This document shows, one piece after another, positions 15,752 to 24,535 of a stretch of DNA of 55,970 bases (the first letter of the stretch is position 1; each line of letters begins with the position of its first letter). Under the pieces are notes generated by a model, which was not told where the DNA came from, did not search any database, and worked only from the letters and a program-made list of their open reading frames with translations. A program made the translations under genes and the position numbers. The stretch comes from Crossiella sp. SN42 (GTDB lineage: Bacteria; Actinomycetota; Actinomycetes; Mycobacteriales; Pseudonocardiaceae). The DNA lies in NCBI RefSeq assembly GCF_023897065.1, contig NZ_JAMHIV010000047.1, forward strand, positions 1-55,970, read 5' to 3'.

Positions 15752-17820
15752 GGCTGCACCGCGGGCTGCTCTGGCGTCTCGGCCGGCATCGGCAGCGCGC
15801 GGCGGATGCCGTTCTGCTGTTCCTTGCGCTCGGCCAGCACCACCGGCAGCGGTCGTGGCCGTCCCAGGTGGAAGCCCTGCGCGACCCGCACGCCGAGCCG
15901 GGTCAGCGCCTCGACCTGGGTCGGGCGCTCCACCCACTCGGCCACCGCGGACAGGCCGAGGCCGCGGGCGATCTCCATGATGCCGGTGACCAGCACGCCG
16001 TCCCTGCTGCCGGTGTCGATGCCGCGGACGAACTCGCCGTCGATCTTCAACCCGGTGATCGGCAGGTGCTTGAGGTGCACGAACGAGCCGAAGCCGGAGC
16101 CGAAGTCGTCCAGGGTGATCCGGCAGCCGATGGCGCGCAGCTGCTCGGCCAGGTGCCGCGCGGCGTCCAGGTTGGTCACCGCGGCCGTCTCGGTGATCTC
16201 CAGCCCGAGCCTGCCGGGGGCCACGCCCGCGCTGGCCAGGCGGTCCAGCACGAAGGCGGCGAAGTCCTCGTCCTCCAGGGTGCGGCCGGAGACGTTGACG
16301 TTGAACCGCAGCATCGGGTCCGGGTTGCGCACCAGCTGGTCGATGGCCTCGCCCAGTACCCAGCGGTCGATGTCGTGCACCAGGTTGCTGCGCTCGGCCG
16401 CGGGCAGGAACTCCGCCGGCCCCGGGGTGGGCTGGTGCCCGTCCTCCAGGCGCAGCAGCAGCTCGTAGCCGACCGTGCGGGAGGTGCGCAGGTTGACCAT
16501 CGGCATGGCGTGCAGCGCGAAACCGCCGCGTTCAAGGGCCCGGCGCAGCCGGTCCAGCACCGAGACCCGCTTGGCCGTGTCGGCGTAGTGCGCGGGGTCG
16601 TAGACGGTGACCCGGTTGCGGCCGTTGCCCTTGGAGGCGTACAGCGCCAGGTCGGCGTTGGCCAGCACCGCCTCCCAGCCACCGGCCGGGTCGAACTTGG
16701 CCACGCCGGTGCTGGCGGTCATCCTGGTCGCCGCGCCACCGGCCACAACGGAGAGTGCGGCCACCGCGGCGCCGAGCCGCTCGGCGATCTCCACCGCCTC
16801 CTCGGTGGCCACTCCGGGCAGCACCACGGCGAACTCGTCGCCGCCGAGCCGCCCGAGCAGCTGACCGGGCCGCAGCTTCTCCCGCAGCGCCGCGCCCAGG
16901 GTGCGCATCACGCGGTCGCCGACGGCGTGCCCGCGCAGGTCGTTCACATCCTTGAAGTTGTCCAGGTCCAGCAACAGCAGCGTGCCGTCCGCGCCGGAGG
17001 CCAGCTGGCGCTCCAGCTCGCGGGTCAGCGCACGCCGGTTGGGCAGGCCGGTCAACGGGTCCTCATCGGCCATCCGCAGCAGCTCGCTGTGCAGCTGCCG
17101 GGACTGGGTGACATCCCGCGCGGTGCCCAGCATCCGCTCCGGCGCGCCCGCGGCGTCGCAGATGACCTCGCCGAAGCACTCGAAGATCCGCTCGTCACCG
17201 TTGTCGGCGCGGCAGATCCGGTGCGTGTAGGAGAACTTCTCGCCGGTGGTCAGCGACTGCTGGATGGCCCGGTCGACCAGCGGCCGGTCCTCCGGCGGCA
17301 CCAGGGCCAGGTACCCGGCGTAGGTCAGCGCGGCGCCCGGCTGGTAGCCGAGCATCTCCAGCAGCGCCTCCGACCACAGCACCCGGTCGTCGTTGACGAA
17401 CCACTCCCAGTTGCCCATCTGCCCGAGCACCTGGGCCCGGTGCAGCGCCTGGGCCTGGTGCACGGCCTGCAGCTCGCGGTCGCGCCACTGGGTGATGTCG
17501 GCGGCCCGGTAGAGCAGCTCGCGGCCGGACTCCAGCATGGTGCAGGTGATCTCCAGCCAGGTCGGCGGCTCACCGGTGGAGTTGGGGGCCAGCACGGGCT
17601 CGCCGCCGGAGGGGCCGTCGGGCACGCCGGGCAGCAGCGCGGGCAGCGACCGGCCCAGCGCCTGCGCCTCCGGCACCCGAAGCAGGGTCGCGAAGGCCGG
17701 GTTCAGCCACCGCAGCCTGCCTGCGAGGTCGGTGACGGCCACGCCGAAGTCAACGGTGCGCAACACCGCCTCCGCGCCGACCTCGTCCGTCACCTGCGCC
17801 TCCTTGCCGCCGGGCGCCAT
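15748..17820 (-). CDS. PAS-PAS-GGDEF-EAL cyclic-di-GMP protein
   Basis: Of three in-frame starts I prefer ATG 17820, 6 nt after AGGGAG. The 690-residue protein has two PAS-like sensor regions (about residues 20-130 and 150-265; the second ends with RMLGTARDVTQSRQL). A GGDEF domain (about 280-435) carries the intact site LGGDEFAVVLPG, and an EAL domain (about 445-690). The EAL site keeps the key residues: Glu in YELLLRLE, Asn in NVNVSG, EITE, DDFGSGFGS, LKIDGEFV, AEWVE and QGFHLGRP. Both cyclase and phosphodiesterase activities are thus possible. The inhibitory RxxD site before GGDEF reads RPGQ, so product inhibition is probably lost. No membrane segment is seen, so it should be cytoplasmic. 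Confidence 0.9.
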   Translation of the reverse strand: MAPGGKEAQVTDEVGAEAVLRTVDFGVAVTDLAGRLRWLNPAFATLLRVPEAQALGRSLPALLPGVPDGPSGGEPVLAPNSTGEPPTWLEITCTMLESGRELLYRAADITQWRDRELQAVHQAQALHRAQVLGQMGNWEWFVNDDRVLWSEALLEMLGYQPGAALTYAGYLALVPPEDRPLVDRAIQQSLTTGEKFSYTHRICRADNGDERIFECFGEVICDAAGAPERMLGTARDVTQSRQLHSELLRMADEDPLTGLPNRRALTRELERQLASGADGTLLLLDLDNFKDVNDLRGHAVGDRVMRTLGAALREKLRPGQLLGRLGGDEFAVVLPGVATEEAVEIAERLGAAVAALSVVAGGAATRMTASTGVAKFDPAGGWEAVLANADLALYASKGNGRNRVTVYDPAHYADTAKRVSVLDRLRRALERGGFALHAMPMVNLRTSRTVGYELLLRLEDGHQPTPGPAEFLPAAERSNLVHDIDRWVLGEAIDQLVRNPDPMLRFNVNVSGRTLEDEDFAAFVLDRLASAGVAPGRLGLEITETAAVTNLDAARHLAEQLRAIGCRITLDDFGSGFGSFVHLKHLPITGLKIDGEFVRGIDTGSRDGVLVTGIMEIARGLGLSAVAEWVERPTQVEALTRLGVRVAQGFHLGRPRPLPVVLAERKEQQNGIRRALPMPAETPEQPAVQP

Positions 17821-17882
17821 CGTCATCTCCCTGTGCACGTGCGGGCAAGAGCCCTCTTTCGGCTCCGAGCTCTGGTTGACGA

Positions 17883-18239
17883 CTATCGCAGTCGTTCCAA
17901 ACCTCGGGCAGAGTCAACCAGACCCGCCGCCATTCGTCGCAACTCGCCGAGCTCCGCGCCGTCCTCGGCCGCGGTCATGACGTCCTCGGCCGCGCAGCGT
18001 AGCTGGAAAAGCCGGTCCTGGAGATCGGCGAGCTCGGCCGCGGAGAGCACCACGGCGTCCTCCGGCAGCCCACCCCGCTGCACCTGGGCCCGCCGCTCGT
18101 AGGCGCGCTGCCGGCAGGGCTGGGCGCAGTAGCGGCGAGGTCTGCCGATCCGGCCGGAGTCGGGTAACGGGCGCCCGCACCACGCGCAATGCCGCACCTC
18201 GTGCCTGCGCGTCAGCGGCACCCCGGAGACCACCTCCAT
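17883..18239 (-). CDS. Small zinc-ribbon protein
   Basis: The 118-residue product (start ATG 18239; the frame stays open upstream, so the start is uncertain) has a four-Cys motif, C-x2-C in HCAWCGRPL and C-x3-C in RYCAQPCRQRAYERR. It is followed by a predicted coiled coil (LSAAELADLQDRLFQL onward). This is a common actinobacterial small protein with a zinc ribbon near the N-terminus and a basic patch, possibly DNA-binding. Function is unknown. It diverges from the GDPD gene. Confidence 0.7.
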   Translation of the reverse strand: MEVVSGVPLTRRHEVRHCAWCGRPLPDSGRIGRPRRYCAQPCRQRAYERRAQVQRGGLPEDAVVLSAAELADLQDRLFQLRCAAEDVMTAAEDGAELGELRRMAAGLVDSARGLERLR

Positions 18240-18308
18240 GGGTGCTGACGCTAGCCGGAGCCGGGCTGCTCTCCCACCCGCCACGCCGCCGGTGCACACT
18301 CACACACT

Positions 18309-19094
18309 GTGCAGGCACATCCTCACCCCTACCTCGACGGCCCGTTCCCGCGCGCGTTCGCCCACCGGGGCTGGCACCTGGACGAGCTGGCGGACATGGA
18401 GAACTCGCTGAGCGGCTTCCGGCGGGCGGTGAAAGAAGGGTTCAGTTACCTGGAGACCGACGTGCACGCGACCAGCGACGGCGTGGTCGTGGTGCACCAC
18501 GACGACCTGCTGGACCGCACCACCGACGGCGCGGGCGCGGTGGCCGACCAGCTCTGGGCGCAGGTGAAGCTGGCCAAGGTCGCCGGGATCGAGCCGATCG
18601 CCCGGCTGGAGGACCTGCTGGAGGAGCTGCCGGAGGCATTCCTCAACATCGACGTCAAGTCCGACTCCGCGGTCGGCCCCGTGCTGCGCCTGCTGCAGCG
18701 CACCGGCGCCTGGGACCGGGTCTGCCTGGCCTCCTTCTCCGAACGGCGGCTGGCCCGGCTGCGCAGGCTGGCCGGGCCACGCCTGATGACCGCGCTGGGC
18801 CCACGCTCGGTGGGCGCGCTGTGGGCAGGCGGCCGGTTCCGCCCGCTGGCCCTGCGCGGGACGGTCCGCGGCCACCTGGCGCAGGTCCCGTCCAGGGCCG
18901 GGCGGCTGACCGTGGTGGACCGCCGGTTCGTCGCCGCGGCGCATCGGATGGGCATCGAGGTGCACGTCTGGACCATCGACACCACCGAAGAGATGATCGC
19001 GCTGCTGGACGCGGGCGTGGACGGCATCGTCACCGACCGCCCGGACCTGCTCCGCGAGGTGCTGCGCGCCCGCGCCCTGTGGCCGGCCGGCTGA
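18309..19094 (+). CDS. Glycerophosphodiester phosphodiesterase
   Basis: The 261-residue protein starts with GTG. It shows the GDPD site: AFAHRGW (His-Arg pair), ENSLSGF, ETDVHATSDG (Glu/Asp metal ligands), VVHHDDLLDRTTDG (second His), then FLNIDVKSD and a late VHVWTIDTTEEM. Members hydrolyse glycerophosphodiesters to an alcohol and glycerol 3-phosphate using a divalent metal. There is no signal peptide, so a cytoplasmic role in lipid turnover is likely. It converges on the transglycosylase gene with a single base between stop codons. Confidence 0.9.
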   Translation: MQAHPHPYLDGPFPRAFAHRGWHLDELADMENSLSGFRRAVKEGFSYLETDVHATSDGVVVVHHDDLLDRTTDGAGAVADQLWAQVKLAKVAGIEPIARLEDLLEELPEAFLNIDVKSDSAVGPVLRLLQRTGAWDRVCLASFSERRLARLRRLAGPRLMTALGPRSVGALWAGGRFRPLALRGTVRGHLAQVPSRAGRLTVVDRRFVAAAHRMGIEVHVWTIDTTEEMIALLDAGVDGIVTDRPDLLREVLRARALWPAG

Positions 19095-19095
19095 G

Positions 19096-19722
19096 CTACC
19101 TCGGCGGCTTGCCGGTCCAGGCCGCGGTCCAGGTCTTCGGCCCGAGCAGGCCGGAGTCCCTGATGCCGTTGGCCCGTTGCAGCTCGAGCACGGCCGTGCG
19201 GGTCTTGTCCTGGTAGCAGCCGGTGCCGGTGAACCCGTAGCCGTAGGCGTTCATCCGCAGCTGCCAGGTCCGCAACGCCGGGTGGCAGTCCCCCGGCCCG
19301 AACACCTGCCCCGGCCAGCCCGGGATCTTGGCCCCGCTGATGTAGGCGGCCTCGCCGTAGTCGGGCACCCGCTTGCTGCGCGCGTCCCGGTCAGCGCGCA
19401 GCCCGAGCTTGCCCGCGCACTCCCACGGCTGCCAGCCCCGCATCCGGTACAGGTAGAGCGCCCGGAAGTCCTGCTCGGCCGGACTGGCCTGGTGCGGCAG
19501 CCCGGCGCCGCCGACACTGCGCCAGGTGGGCAGGTCGAACTGGTAGGCGCCGTAGTAGCCGTTGCCGGTGTTGGCGTGGTAGCGGTCAGTGGACTCGCAC
19601 ATCCGTAACCGCTGCCAGTCCACTGTGGACGGATCAGCCGCCGCGACCCCGCCCAAGGCAACCATGGCAGCGCCCGCGGCGAACAGCACGGCCACCGCCC
19701 GAACGAGACGTGGTCTGTCCAT
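19096..19722 (-). CDS. Secreted Rpf-like transglycosylase with peptidoglycan-binding domain
   Basis: I choose ATG 19722 (MDRPRLVRA), which starts a clear Sec signal cleaved after about residue 29. Next comes a transglycosylase domain of the resuscitation-promoting-factor type: WQRLRMCESTDRY (with the catalytic Glu), NGYYGAYQFDLPTW, and a tail RALYLYRMRGWQPWECAGKLGL. Residues about 135-208 form a peptidoglycan-binding module (TWQLRMNAYGYG ... LQRANGIRDSGLLGPKTW). Such enzymes cleave wall glycan and promote outgrowth of dormant cells or spores. The short sequence GTCCATAGTGGAC overlaps the start. Confidence 0.85.
   Translation of the reverse strand: MDRPRLVRAVAVLFAAGAAMVALGGVAAADPSTVDWQRLRMCESTDRYHANTGNGYYGAYQFDLPTWRSVGGAGLPHQASPAEQDFRALYLYRMRGWQPWECAGKLGLRADRDARSKRVPDYGEAAYISGAKIPGWPGQVFGPGDCHPALRTWQLRMNAYGYGFTGTGCYQDKTRTAVLELQRANGIRDSGLLGPKTWTAAWTGKPPR
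19618..19630. repeat. GTCCACTGTGGAC palindrome inside a coding region
   Basis: Second perfect copy of the 13-bp palindrome, again encoding Ser-Thr-Val-Asp with codon ACA, in the mature N-terminus of the transglycosylase. Confidence 0.6.
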
Positions 19723-19818
19723 AGTGGACACCGTAGGACCAGGTCCCACCCGTCACAACCGCACCACACGTCACAACATGCCGCGCGCGACGCACCAGCC
19801 CTGTCCTACGCTCCGCCG

Positions 19819-20580
19819 ATGAGCCCGCTCCAGCTGACCGTCCTGGGCAACGCCACGCCCTACCCCACCGCCGGGAACCCCTGCTCCGGCTACCTGGTCA
19901 CCAGCGGCGACACCCGGATCTGGCTGGACGCCGGCACCGGCACCCTCGGCCCGCTGCAACGGCACACCCGCCTGGACGAGCTCACCGCGGTCTGGATCTC
20001 GCACGCCCACGCCGACCACTCCGCCGACCTGCTCACCGCGTTCTACGCCCTGCGCTACGCCGACTTCGCCCGCCCGGCCCCGCTGCCCCTGCACGGCCCG
20101 CCCGGCCTGGCCGACCGCCTGGCCGCCTTCCTCACCAACGGACCGGCGCGCAGCCCGGTGGAGGAGGCCTTCGCCTGCCACGAACTGCGCGACGGCCAGC
20201 GGCTCCGCCTCGGCGAGCTGACCCTGACCACCCGCGCGGTCGAGCACGGCATCCCGGCCTTCGCGGTCCGCATCGACTCTGCCACCCGGTCGCTGGTCTT
20301 CTCCGGCGACACCGCGGCCTGTCCCGCGCTGACCGAGCTGGCCCGCGACTGCGACCTCCTGCTGTGCGAGGCCGAGAGCGACCGCCACCCCGAGGGCGAG
20401 ACCCCGGTGCACCACACCCCGGAGGACGCCGGGGACACCGCGCGGGCCGCGGGCGCGCGCGGGCTGGCGCTGACCCACCTCGGCCGATCCCTCTCCCCCG
20501 CCGACGCGGTGGCCCGCGCCGCGACCCGGTACGACGGGCCGGTGGCCTACGCCGAGCCGGGGTCGCGGATCACGGTCTGA
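19819..20580 (+). CDS. MBL-fold metallo-hydrolase (RNase Z-like)
   Basis: The 253-residue protein has the metal motif SHAHADHSADL (HxHxDH, about residues 57-67), an upstream WLDAGTGTLGPLQ loop, the late His in EHGIPAFAVRI, FSGDTAACPALTEL with the bridging Asp, and a final LALTHLGRSL. This is the pattern of the RNase Z/ElaC-like branch of the metallo-beta-lactamase fold. True tRNase Z also needs a flexible arm that is not obvious here, so I call it a hydrolase of unknown substrate. It is transcribed alone. Confidence 0.85.
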   Translation: MSPLQLTVLGNATPYPTAGNPCSGYLVTSGDTRIWLDAGTGTLGPLQRHTRLDELTAVWISHAHADHSADLLTAFYALRYADFARPAPLPLHGPPGLADRLAAFLTNGPARSPVEEAFACHELRDGQRLRLGELTLTTRAVEHGIPAFAVRIDSATRSLVFSGDTAACPALTELARDCDLLLCEAESDRHPEGETPVHHTPEDAGDTARAAGARGLALTHLGRSLSPADAVARAATRYDGPVAYAEPGSRITV

Positions 20581-20716
20581 GGTGATCCACAGTGACGACC
20601 TGGGTGGAAATACCTGACTTCGTCACGACTCGCTCGCGGGCGCGCCGCAACGTCGTCCACGGCCAGTACAGTCCCCCCACTGCGCGGGCCCAGCACCCCG
20701 CGCCGGGAGGTCGGGG

Positions 20717-22129
20717 ATGAGTGGAGCAGGCACTGTGCACACCGCGGTCGGCACGCCGGAGGACCGGCGGCGGATACAGCGCGGATGGTGTTGGTACGAC
20801 TGGGCGAACTCGGTCTTCCCGACCTCCGTGGTCACCGTCTTCCTCTCGCTGTACCTGACCTCGATCGCGCGCGCCGCGGCCGAGGCGGACACCGCGCTCA
20901 ACGGGCCCGCGCCGTGTGCAGGCGACAACACGCTGGTGCGGTGCGATGTGACCTTCCTCGGCCTGCAGTTCCCGGCCGGATCGCTGTGGGGCTACCTGCT
21001 CTCCTTCGCCACCGTGATCCAGGTGCTGGTGCTGCCGGTGGCGGGGGCGATCGCCGACCGCAGCGCGAACAAGCGGCGGATGCTGGCCGGGTTCGCCTTC
21101 ACCGGCGCGGTGGCCACCTGCCTGCTCGCGCTGGTGGAGGGGCAGAACTGGCAGATCGGGGTGTTGCTGTTCACCATCGGCAACATCTGCTGGGGCACCT
21201 CGGTGGTGATCTACTACGCGTTCATCCCGGAGATCTCCACCGCCGACGAGCGGGACGCGCTGTCCTCGCGGGGCTGGGCCTTCGGCTACCTCGGCGGCGG
21301 GGTGTGCCTGGCCTTGCAGCTGGCGCTGTTCCTCGGGCACGAGTCGCTGGGGCTGGCGCAGAGCGAGGCGGTGCGGGCCTGCTTCATCCTCACCGGGATC
21401 TGGTGGGCCGTGTTCACCCTGGTGCCGCTGCGGGTGCTGCGGGACCGGCCCCGGCAGGACCGGACCGACCTGGGCGGCGGCAAGATCACCGGCGGCTTCC
21501 GCGAGCTGGGTGACACCATGCGCTACGCGCGGAAGTTCCCGCTCACGCTGGCCTTCCTCGGCTCCTACCTGATCTTCACCGACGGCATCTCCACGGTGGC
21601 CAACGTGGCGGGCCAGTACGGCAGCCTGGAGCTGAAGCTGCCGCAGTCCACGCTGATCACCGCGATCCTGATGACCCAGTTCGTGGCCTTCATCGGCGGT
21701 GTGCTGCACGGGCAGGTGGCCCGGCGGGTCGGGGCGAAGAAGACCATCCTGGGCAGCCTGGTGGTGTGGCTGGTGATGCTCGTGCTGGCCTACTTCGTGC
21801 AGGCCGGGGAGCAGCTGCAGTTCTTCGGCATCGCCGCGGGCATCGGCCTGGTGCTCGGCGGCACCAACGCGCTGGCCCGCTCGCTGTTCAGCCAGATGGT
21901 CCCGGCGGGCAAGGAGGGCCAGTACTTCGCCGTCTACGAGATCGGCGAGCGCTCCACCTCCTGGCTCGGCCCGCTGGTCTACGCCGGGATCGGCCAGGCC
22001 ACCGGCTCGTTCCGGCTGGCCATCCTGAGCATGATGATCTTTTTCATCGTCGGCTTTGTCCTGGTCTGGCTGGTTCCCGTGCGGCGCGCGATCCGCGCTG
22101 TGGGCAACTCGGAACCGGCGGTGCTGTGA
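20717..22129 (+). CDS. MFS transporter, UMF1/Atg22-like family
   Basis: This 470-residue protein with about 12 membrane helices has the defining N-terminal motif WYDWANSVFPTSVVT (about residues 26-40). It also has WGYLLSFATVIQVLVLPVAGAI-type helices, the MFS loop ADRSANKRR, and YGSLELKLPQS later. Relatives include yeast Atg22, which exports amino acids from the vacuole; bacterial members have no settled substrate. The start has GGGAGG about 9 nt upstream. The 136-nt spacer before it must hold its promoter. The thymidine kinase gene follows closely and may be coupled. Confidence 0.86.
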   Translation: MSGAGTVHTAVGTPEDRRRIQRGWCWYDWANSVFPTSVVTVFLSLYLTSIARAAAEADTALNGPAPCAGDNTLVRCDVTFLGLQFPAGSLWGYLLSFATVIQVLVLPVAGAIADRSANKRRMLAGFAFTGAVATCLLALVEGQNWQIGVLLFTIGNICWGTSVVIYYAFIPEISTADERDALSSRGWAFGYLGGGVCLALQLALFLGHESLGLAQSEAVRACFILTGIWWAVFTLVPLRVLRDRPRQDRTDLGGGKITGGFRELGDTMRYARKFPLTLAFLGSYLIFTDGISTVANVAGQYGSLELKLPQSTLITAILMTQFVAFIGGVLHGQVARRVGAKKTILGSLVVWLVMLVLAYFVQAGEQLQFFGIAAGIGLVLGGTNALARSLFSQMVPAGKEGQYFAVYEIGERSTSWLGPLVYAGIGQATGSFRLAILSMMIFFIVGFVLVWLVPVRRAIRAVGNSEPAVL

Positions 22130-22161
22130 TCAACAACGGCTTCCCGTTAGGGTCACGGCCC

Positions 22162-22935
22162 GTGGACGTACTAGCGGTAGCCAACCAACCGGACCCCACC
22201 GACGCCCTGTCCGCGGTTCCCGCGGCCGGAGCGCGGCGGGCCCTGCCCGTCTCGGGCCGGCTGCGGTTCTTCTACGGACCCATGGACTGCGGCAAGTCCA
22301 CCCTTGCCTTGCAGATCGACCACAACCTGGCCCGGCAGGGCCGGGGCGGCCTGCTGCTGGTCCGGCACGACCGGTCGGGGCAGCCGCAGATCTCCAGCCG
22401 GATCGGGGTGTCCCGGCACGCGGTGGAGGTCCACGAGGACACCGACCTGGTGCTCCTGGTCCGGCAGTGCTGGGCCGAGGGCCGCCGGGTCGACTACGTG
22501 ATCGTCGACGAGGCGCAGTTCCTCAGCGCCGCGCAGGTCGAACAGCTCGCCGAGCTGGCCGACGAGGTGCAGGTCGACGTGTACTGCTTCGGTATCGCCA
22601 CCGACTTCCGCAGCGAGCTGTTCCCGGGCTCGCGGCGGCTGTTCGAGCTCGCCGACGAGCTGCAGGCGGTGCAGGTGGAGGTGCTGTGCTGGTGCGGGCT
22701 GCAGGGGCGGTTCAACGCCCGGATTCTGGGTAACCAGATAGTCCGTGCGGGTGACACGGTCTTCGTGGCGGACACGGTGGCCGATACGGACCCGCCAGCG
22801 CCGGATACGGACCGTGCACAGCACGAGAGCGACCCAAGCGCTACGGTCCGTTATCAGGTGCTCTGCCGGCGGCACTTTCGTCTAGGTGAGCTTGGTCCCA
22901 CCTCGACGCCGGTAGGCCAGCTCAGCCTGGCTTGA
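22162..22935 (+). CDS. tdk: Thymidine kinase with N-terminal extension
   Basis: Type II thymidine kinase phosphorylates thymidine with ATP in the salvage pathway. The P-loop GPMDCGKST, the Walker B-like VDYVIVDEAQFLS, the substrate segment CFGIATDFRSELFPGS and the zinc ribbon cysteines (CWCGLQGRFNAR and QVLCRRHF) are all present. I place the start at GTG 22162, with AGGG upstream. An earlier GTG at 22126 overlaps the UMF1 stop as GTGA and is a real alternative. Either way the enzyme carries about 35 or more extra residues before the P-loop. An Asp/Pro-rich insertion (TVADTDPPAPDTDRAQ) sits between the zinc-ribbon halves, in the lasso loop. Its length is otherwise normal for the family. Confidence 0.9.
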   Translation: MDVLAVANQPDPTDALSAVPAAGARRALPVSGRLRFFYGPMDCGKSTLALQIDHNLARQGRGGLLLVRHDRSGQPQISSRIGVSRHAVEVHEDTDLVLLVRQCWAEGRRVDYVIVDEAQFLSAAQVEQLAELADEVQVDVYCFGIATDFRSELFPGSRRLFELADELQAVQVEVLCWCGLQGRFNARILGNQIVRAGDTVFVADTVADTDPPAPDTDRAQHESDPSATVRYQVLCRRHFRLGELGPTSTPVGQLSLA

Positions 22936-23090
22936 TCTGCTCCAACACCCAAAACCTACCCCCAACTGGGTGAACTAGCCGTAGCATGCGCTGATAACGC
23001 GTCATGACGCTGCGGCGATGGCATCCCTATGGAGGACGTCCTCGTTGATAGGTGAAATAGGTCACCGAGGGCGACCAACTAGGCCAAACC

Positions 23091-23117
23091 GGGAACGACA
23101 ACGACGCCCTCGTTGTT
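23091..23117 (+). promoter_or_regulatory. SigR/SigH-type promoter upstream of rbpA
   Basis: GGGAAC at 23091-23096 is followed, after 18 nt counted from GGAAC, by GTT at 23115-23117 (a second GTT lies 3 nt earlier). This matches the thiol-stress sigma consensus GGAA(T/C)-N18-GTT of Streptomyces SigR and mycobacterial SigH. rbpA of Streptomyces is a known SigR target, so the site is credible. The rest of the 249-nt spacer before rbpA holds no gene that I can see. Confidence 0.6.
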
Positions 23118-23184
23118 GCACTCTGTAAGCAGTACGCCGTGAGCTCAAGGCGGGCGGTCTTGAGCCGAGCGAAAGGACACCGTC

Positions 23185-23532
23185 ATGGCCGACCGCGTTT
23201 TGCGTGGCAGCCGGCTCGGAGCTGTCAGCTACGAGACCGACCGTAACCACGACCTCGCACCGCGCCGGTCGGTGCGGTACGCCTGCCCGAAGGGGCACGA
23301 GTTCGACGTCCCGTTCGCCGACGACGCGGAACTCCCCTCGACCTGGGAGTGTCGTCTGCACGGGACCGAGTCGGAGATGATCGACGGCAGCCAGCCGGAG
23401 GCGAAGAAGGTCAAGCCGCCGCGCACCCACTGGGACATGCTGCTCGAGCGTCGCTCCATTCCCGAACTGGAGGAGCTGCTCACCGAGCGGCTCGAGGAGC
23501 TTCGGGGTCGCCGGAGCGCCACCTCCGCCTGA
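23185..23532 (+). CDS. rbpA: RNA polymerase-binding protein RbpA
   Basis: The 115-residue protein begins MADRVLRGSRLGAVSYETDR, the highly conserved N-terminal tail of RbpA. The core follows (RYACPKGHEFDVPFADDAELPS, WECRLHG), then the basic linker KKVKPPRTHWDMLLERR, and ends with the sigma-interacting helix ELEELLTERLEELR. RbpA binds the principal sigma factor and RNA polymerase of actinobacteria and stabilises the open promoter complex. AAAGGA is a good ribosome site. A perfect hairpin ends the transcript. Identity is near certain. Confidence 0.97.
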   Translation: MADRVLRGSRLGAVSYETDRNHDLAPRRSVRYACPKGHEFDVPFADDAELPSTWECRLHGTESEMIDGSQPEAKKVKPPRTHWDMLLERRSIPELEELLTERLEELRGRRSATSA

Positions 23533-23566
23533 CCCGCACCACCGCACCTCCCGCGCACAGGAAAAA

Positions 23567-23607
23567 CACGAAGGCCGCCTGGTTCTCCCGCCCAGGCGGC
23601 CTTCGTG
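23567..23607. terminator. Bidirectional terminator between rbpA and ppm1
   Basis: A perfect 16-bp stem runs from 23567-23582 to 23592-23607 with a 9-nt loop. Five A residues precede the left arm, giving a U tract for minus-strand transcription, so it should end both rbpA and the convergent mannosyltransferase gene. Confidence 0.88.
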
Positions 23608-23621
23608 CGTCTACGGCAGGC

Positions 23622-24416
23622 TCAGCGCTTGCGGAAGACCTTCTTGACCTGGTTCACCCGGTGCTTGGCGCCCCACTGGGTCACCCGCCACAGCGCCTCG
23701 GTGACGATGTTGCCGCTCATCTTGGACACGCCGATGGCGCGCTCGGTGAAGGTGATCGGCACCTCGACCACGCGGTAGCCGCCGAGGATGGTGCGCCAGG
23801 CCAGGTCGACCTGGAAGCAGTAACCCTGGGACTGCACGCCGTCCTGGATGATCTTGTCCAGCACCTCGCGGCGGAAGGCCCGGTAGCCGCCGGTGATGTC
23901 GTTGAGCCGCACCCCGAGGGCGAGCTTGGAGTAGATGTTGCCGCCACGGGAGAGGAACTGGCGGTGCCAGGGCCAGTTGACCACCTTGCCGCCGGTGACG
24001 TAACGGGAGCCCAGCACCAGGTCGGAGTCGATCAACGCGTTGAGCAGGCGGGGCAGGTCCTCCGGGGCGTGCGAGCCGTCGGCGTCCATCTCCACCACGG
24101 CCGCGTAGTCCCGCTCCAGGGCCCACTTGAACCCGGCGATGTAGGCGGCGCCGAGGCCGGCCTTCTCGGTGCGGTGCATGACGTGGATGCGGCCGCGCTC
24201 GTCGTCGGCTGCCATCTGGTCGGCGACCTCGCCGGTGCCGTCCGGGCTGCCGTCGTCGACGACCAGGACGTGGGCCTCGGGCAACGTCGCGTGCAGCCTG
24301 CCCACGATGAGCTGGACGTTCTCCCGCTCGTTGTAGGTCGGGATCACCACCAGCACCGGGCTGGGCGGCCCGCTGGGGCTCGGGGTCTCCGCGTGGCTGT
24401 CGCGCTGGTCCGCCAT
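23622..24416 (-). CDS. ppm1: Polyprenol monophosphomannose synthase
   Basis: The 264-residue GT2 glycosyltransferase transfers mannose from GDP-mannose to polyprenyl phosphate at the inner face of the membrane. The lipid-linked mannose then serves lipoglycan synthesis and protein O-mannosylation. Visible features are [18 protein letters not shown] at the N-terminus, [14 protein letters not shown], the metal site [15 protein letters not shown] (DxD) and the dolichol-phosphate-mannose-synthase segment [17 protein letters not shown]. The start ATG 24416 is supported by GAGGAC. Unlike the M. tuberculosis enzyme there is no fused apolipoprotein N-acyltransferase domain. Confidence 0.93.
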   Translation of the reverse strand: MADQRDSHAETPSPSGPPSPVLVVIPTYNERENVQLIVGRLHATLPEAHVLVVDDGSPDGTGEVADQMAADDERGRIHVMHRTEKAGLGAAYIAGFKWALERDYAAVVEMDADGSHAPEDLPRLLNALIDSDLVLGSRYVTGGKVVNWPWHRQFLSRGGNIYSKLALGVRLNDITGGYRAFRREVLDKIIQDGVQSQGYCFQVDLAWRTILGGYRVVEVPITFTERAIGVSKMSGNIVTEALWRVTQWGAKHRVNQVKKVFRKR

Positions 24417-24535
24417 CCGTGTCCTCCTCGCCGGCGGTGGGCGGCGCAAAGTGCCACCACCGGTCGGTGTTCGTCCTACGTCGTCAGGGCGCCGGTGTGG
24501 TCGCGGCCATGATCCATTCGGGCCATCGACCGGGA

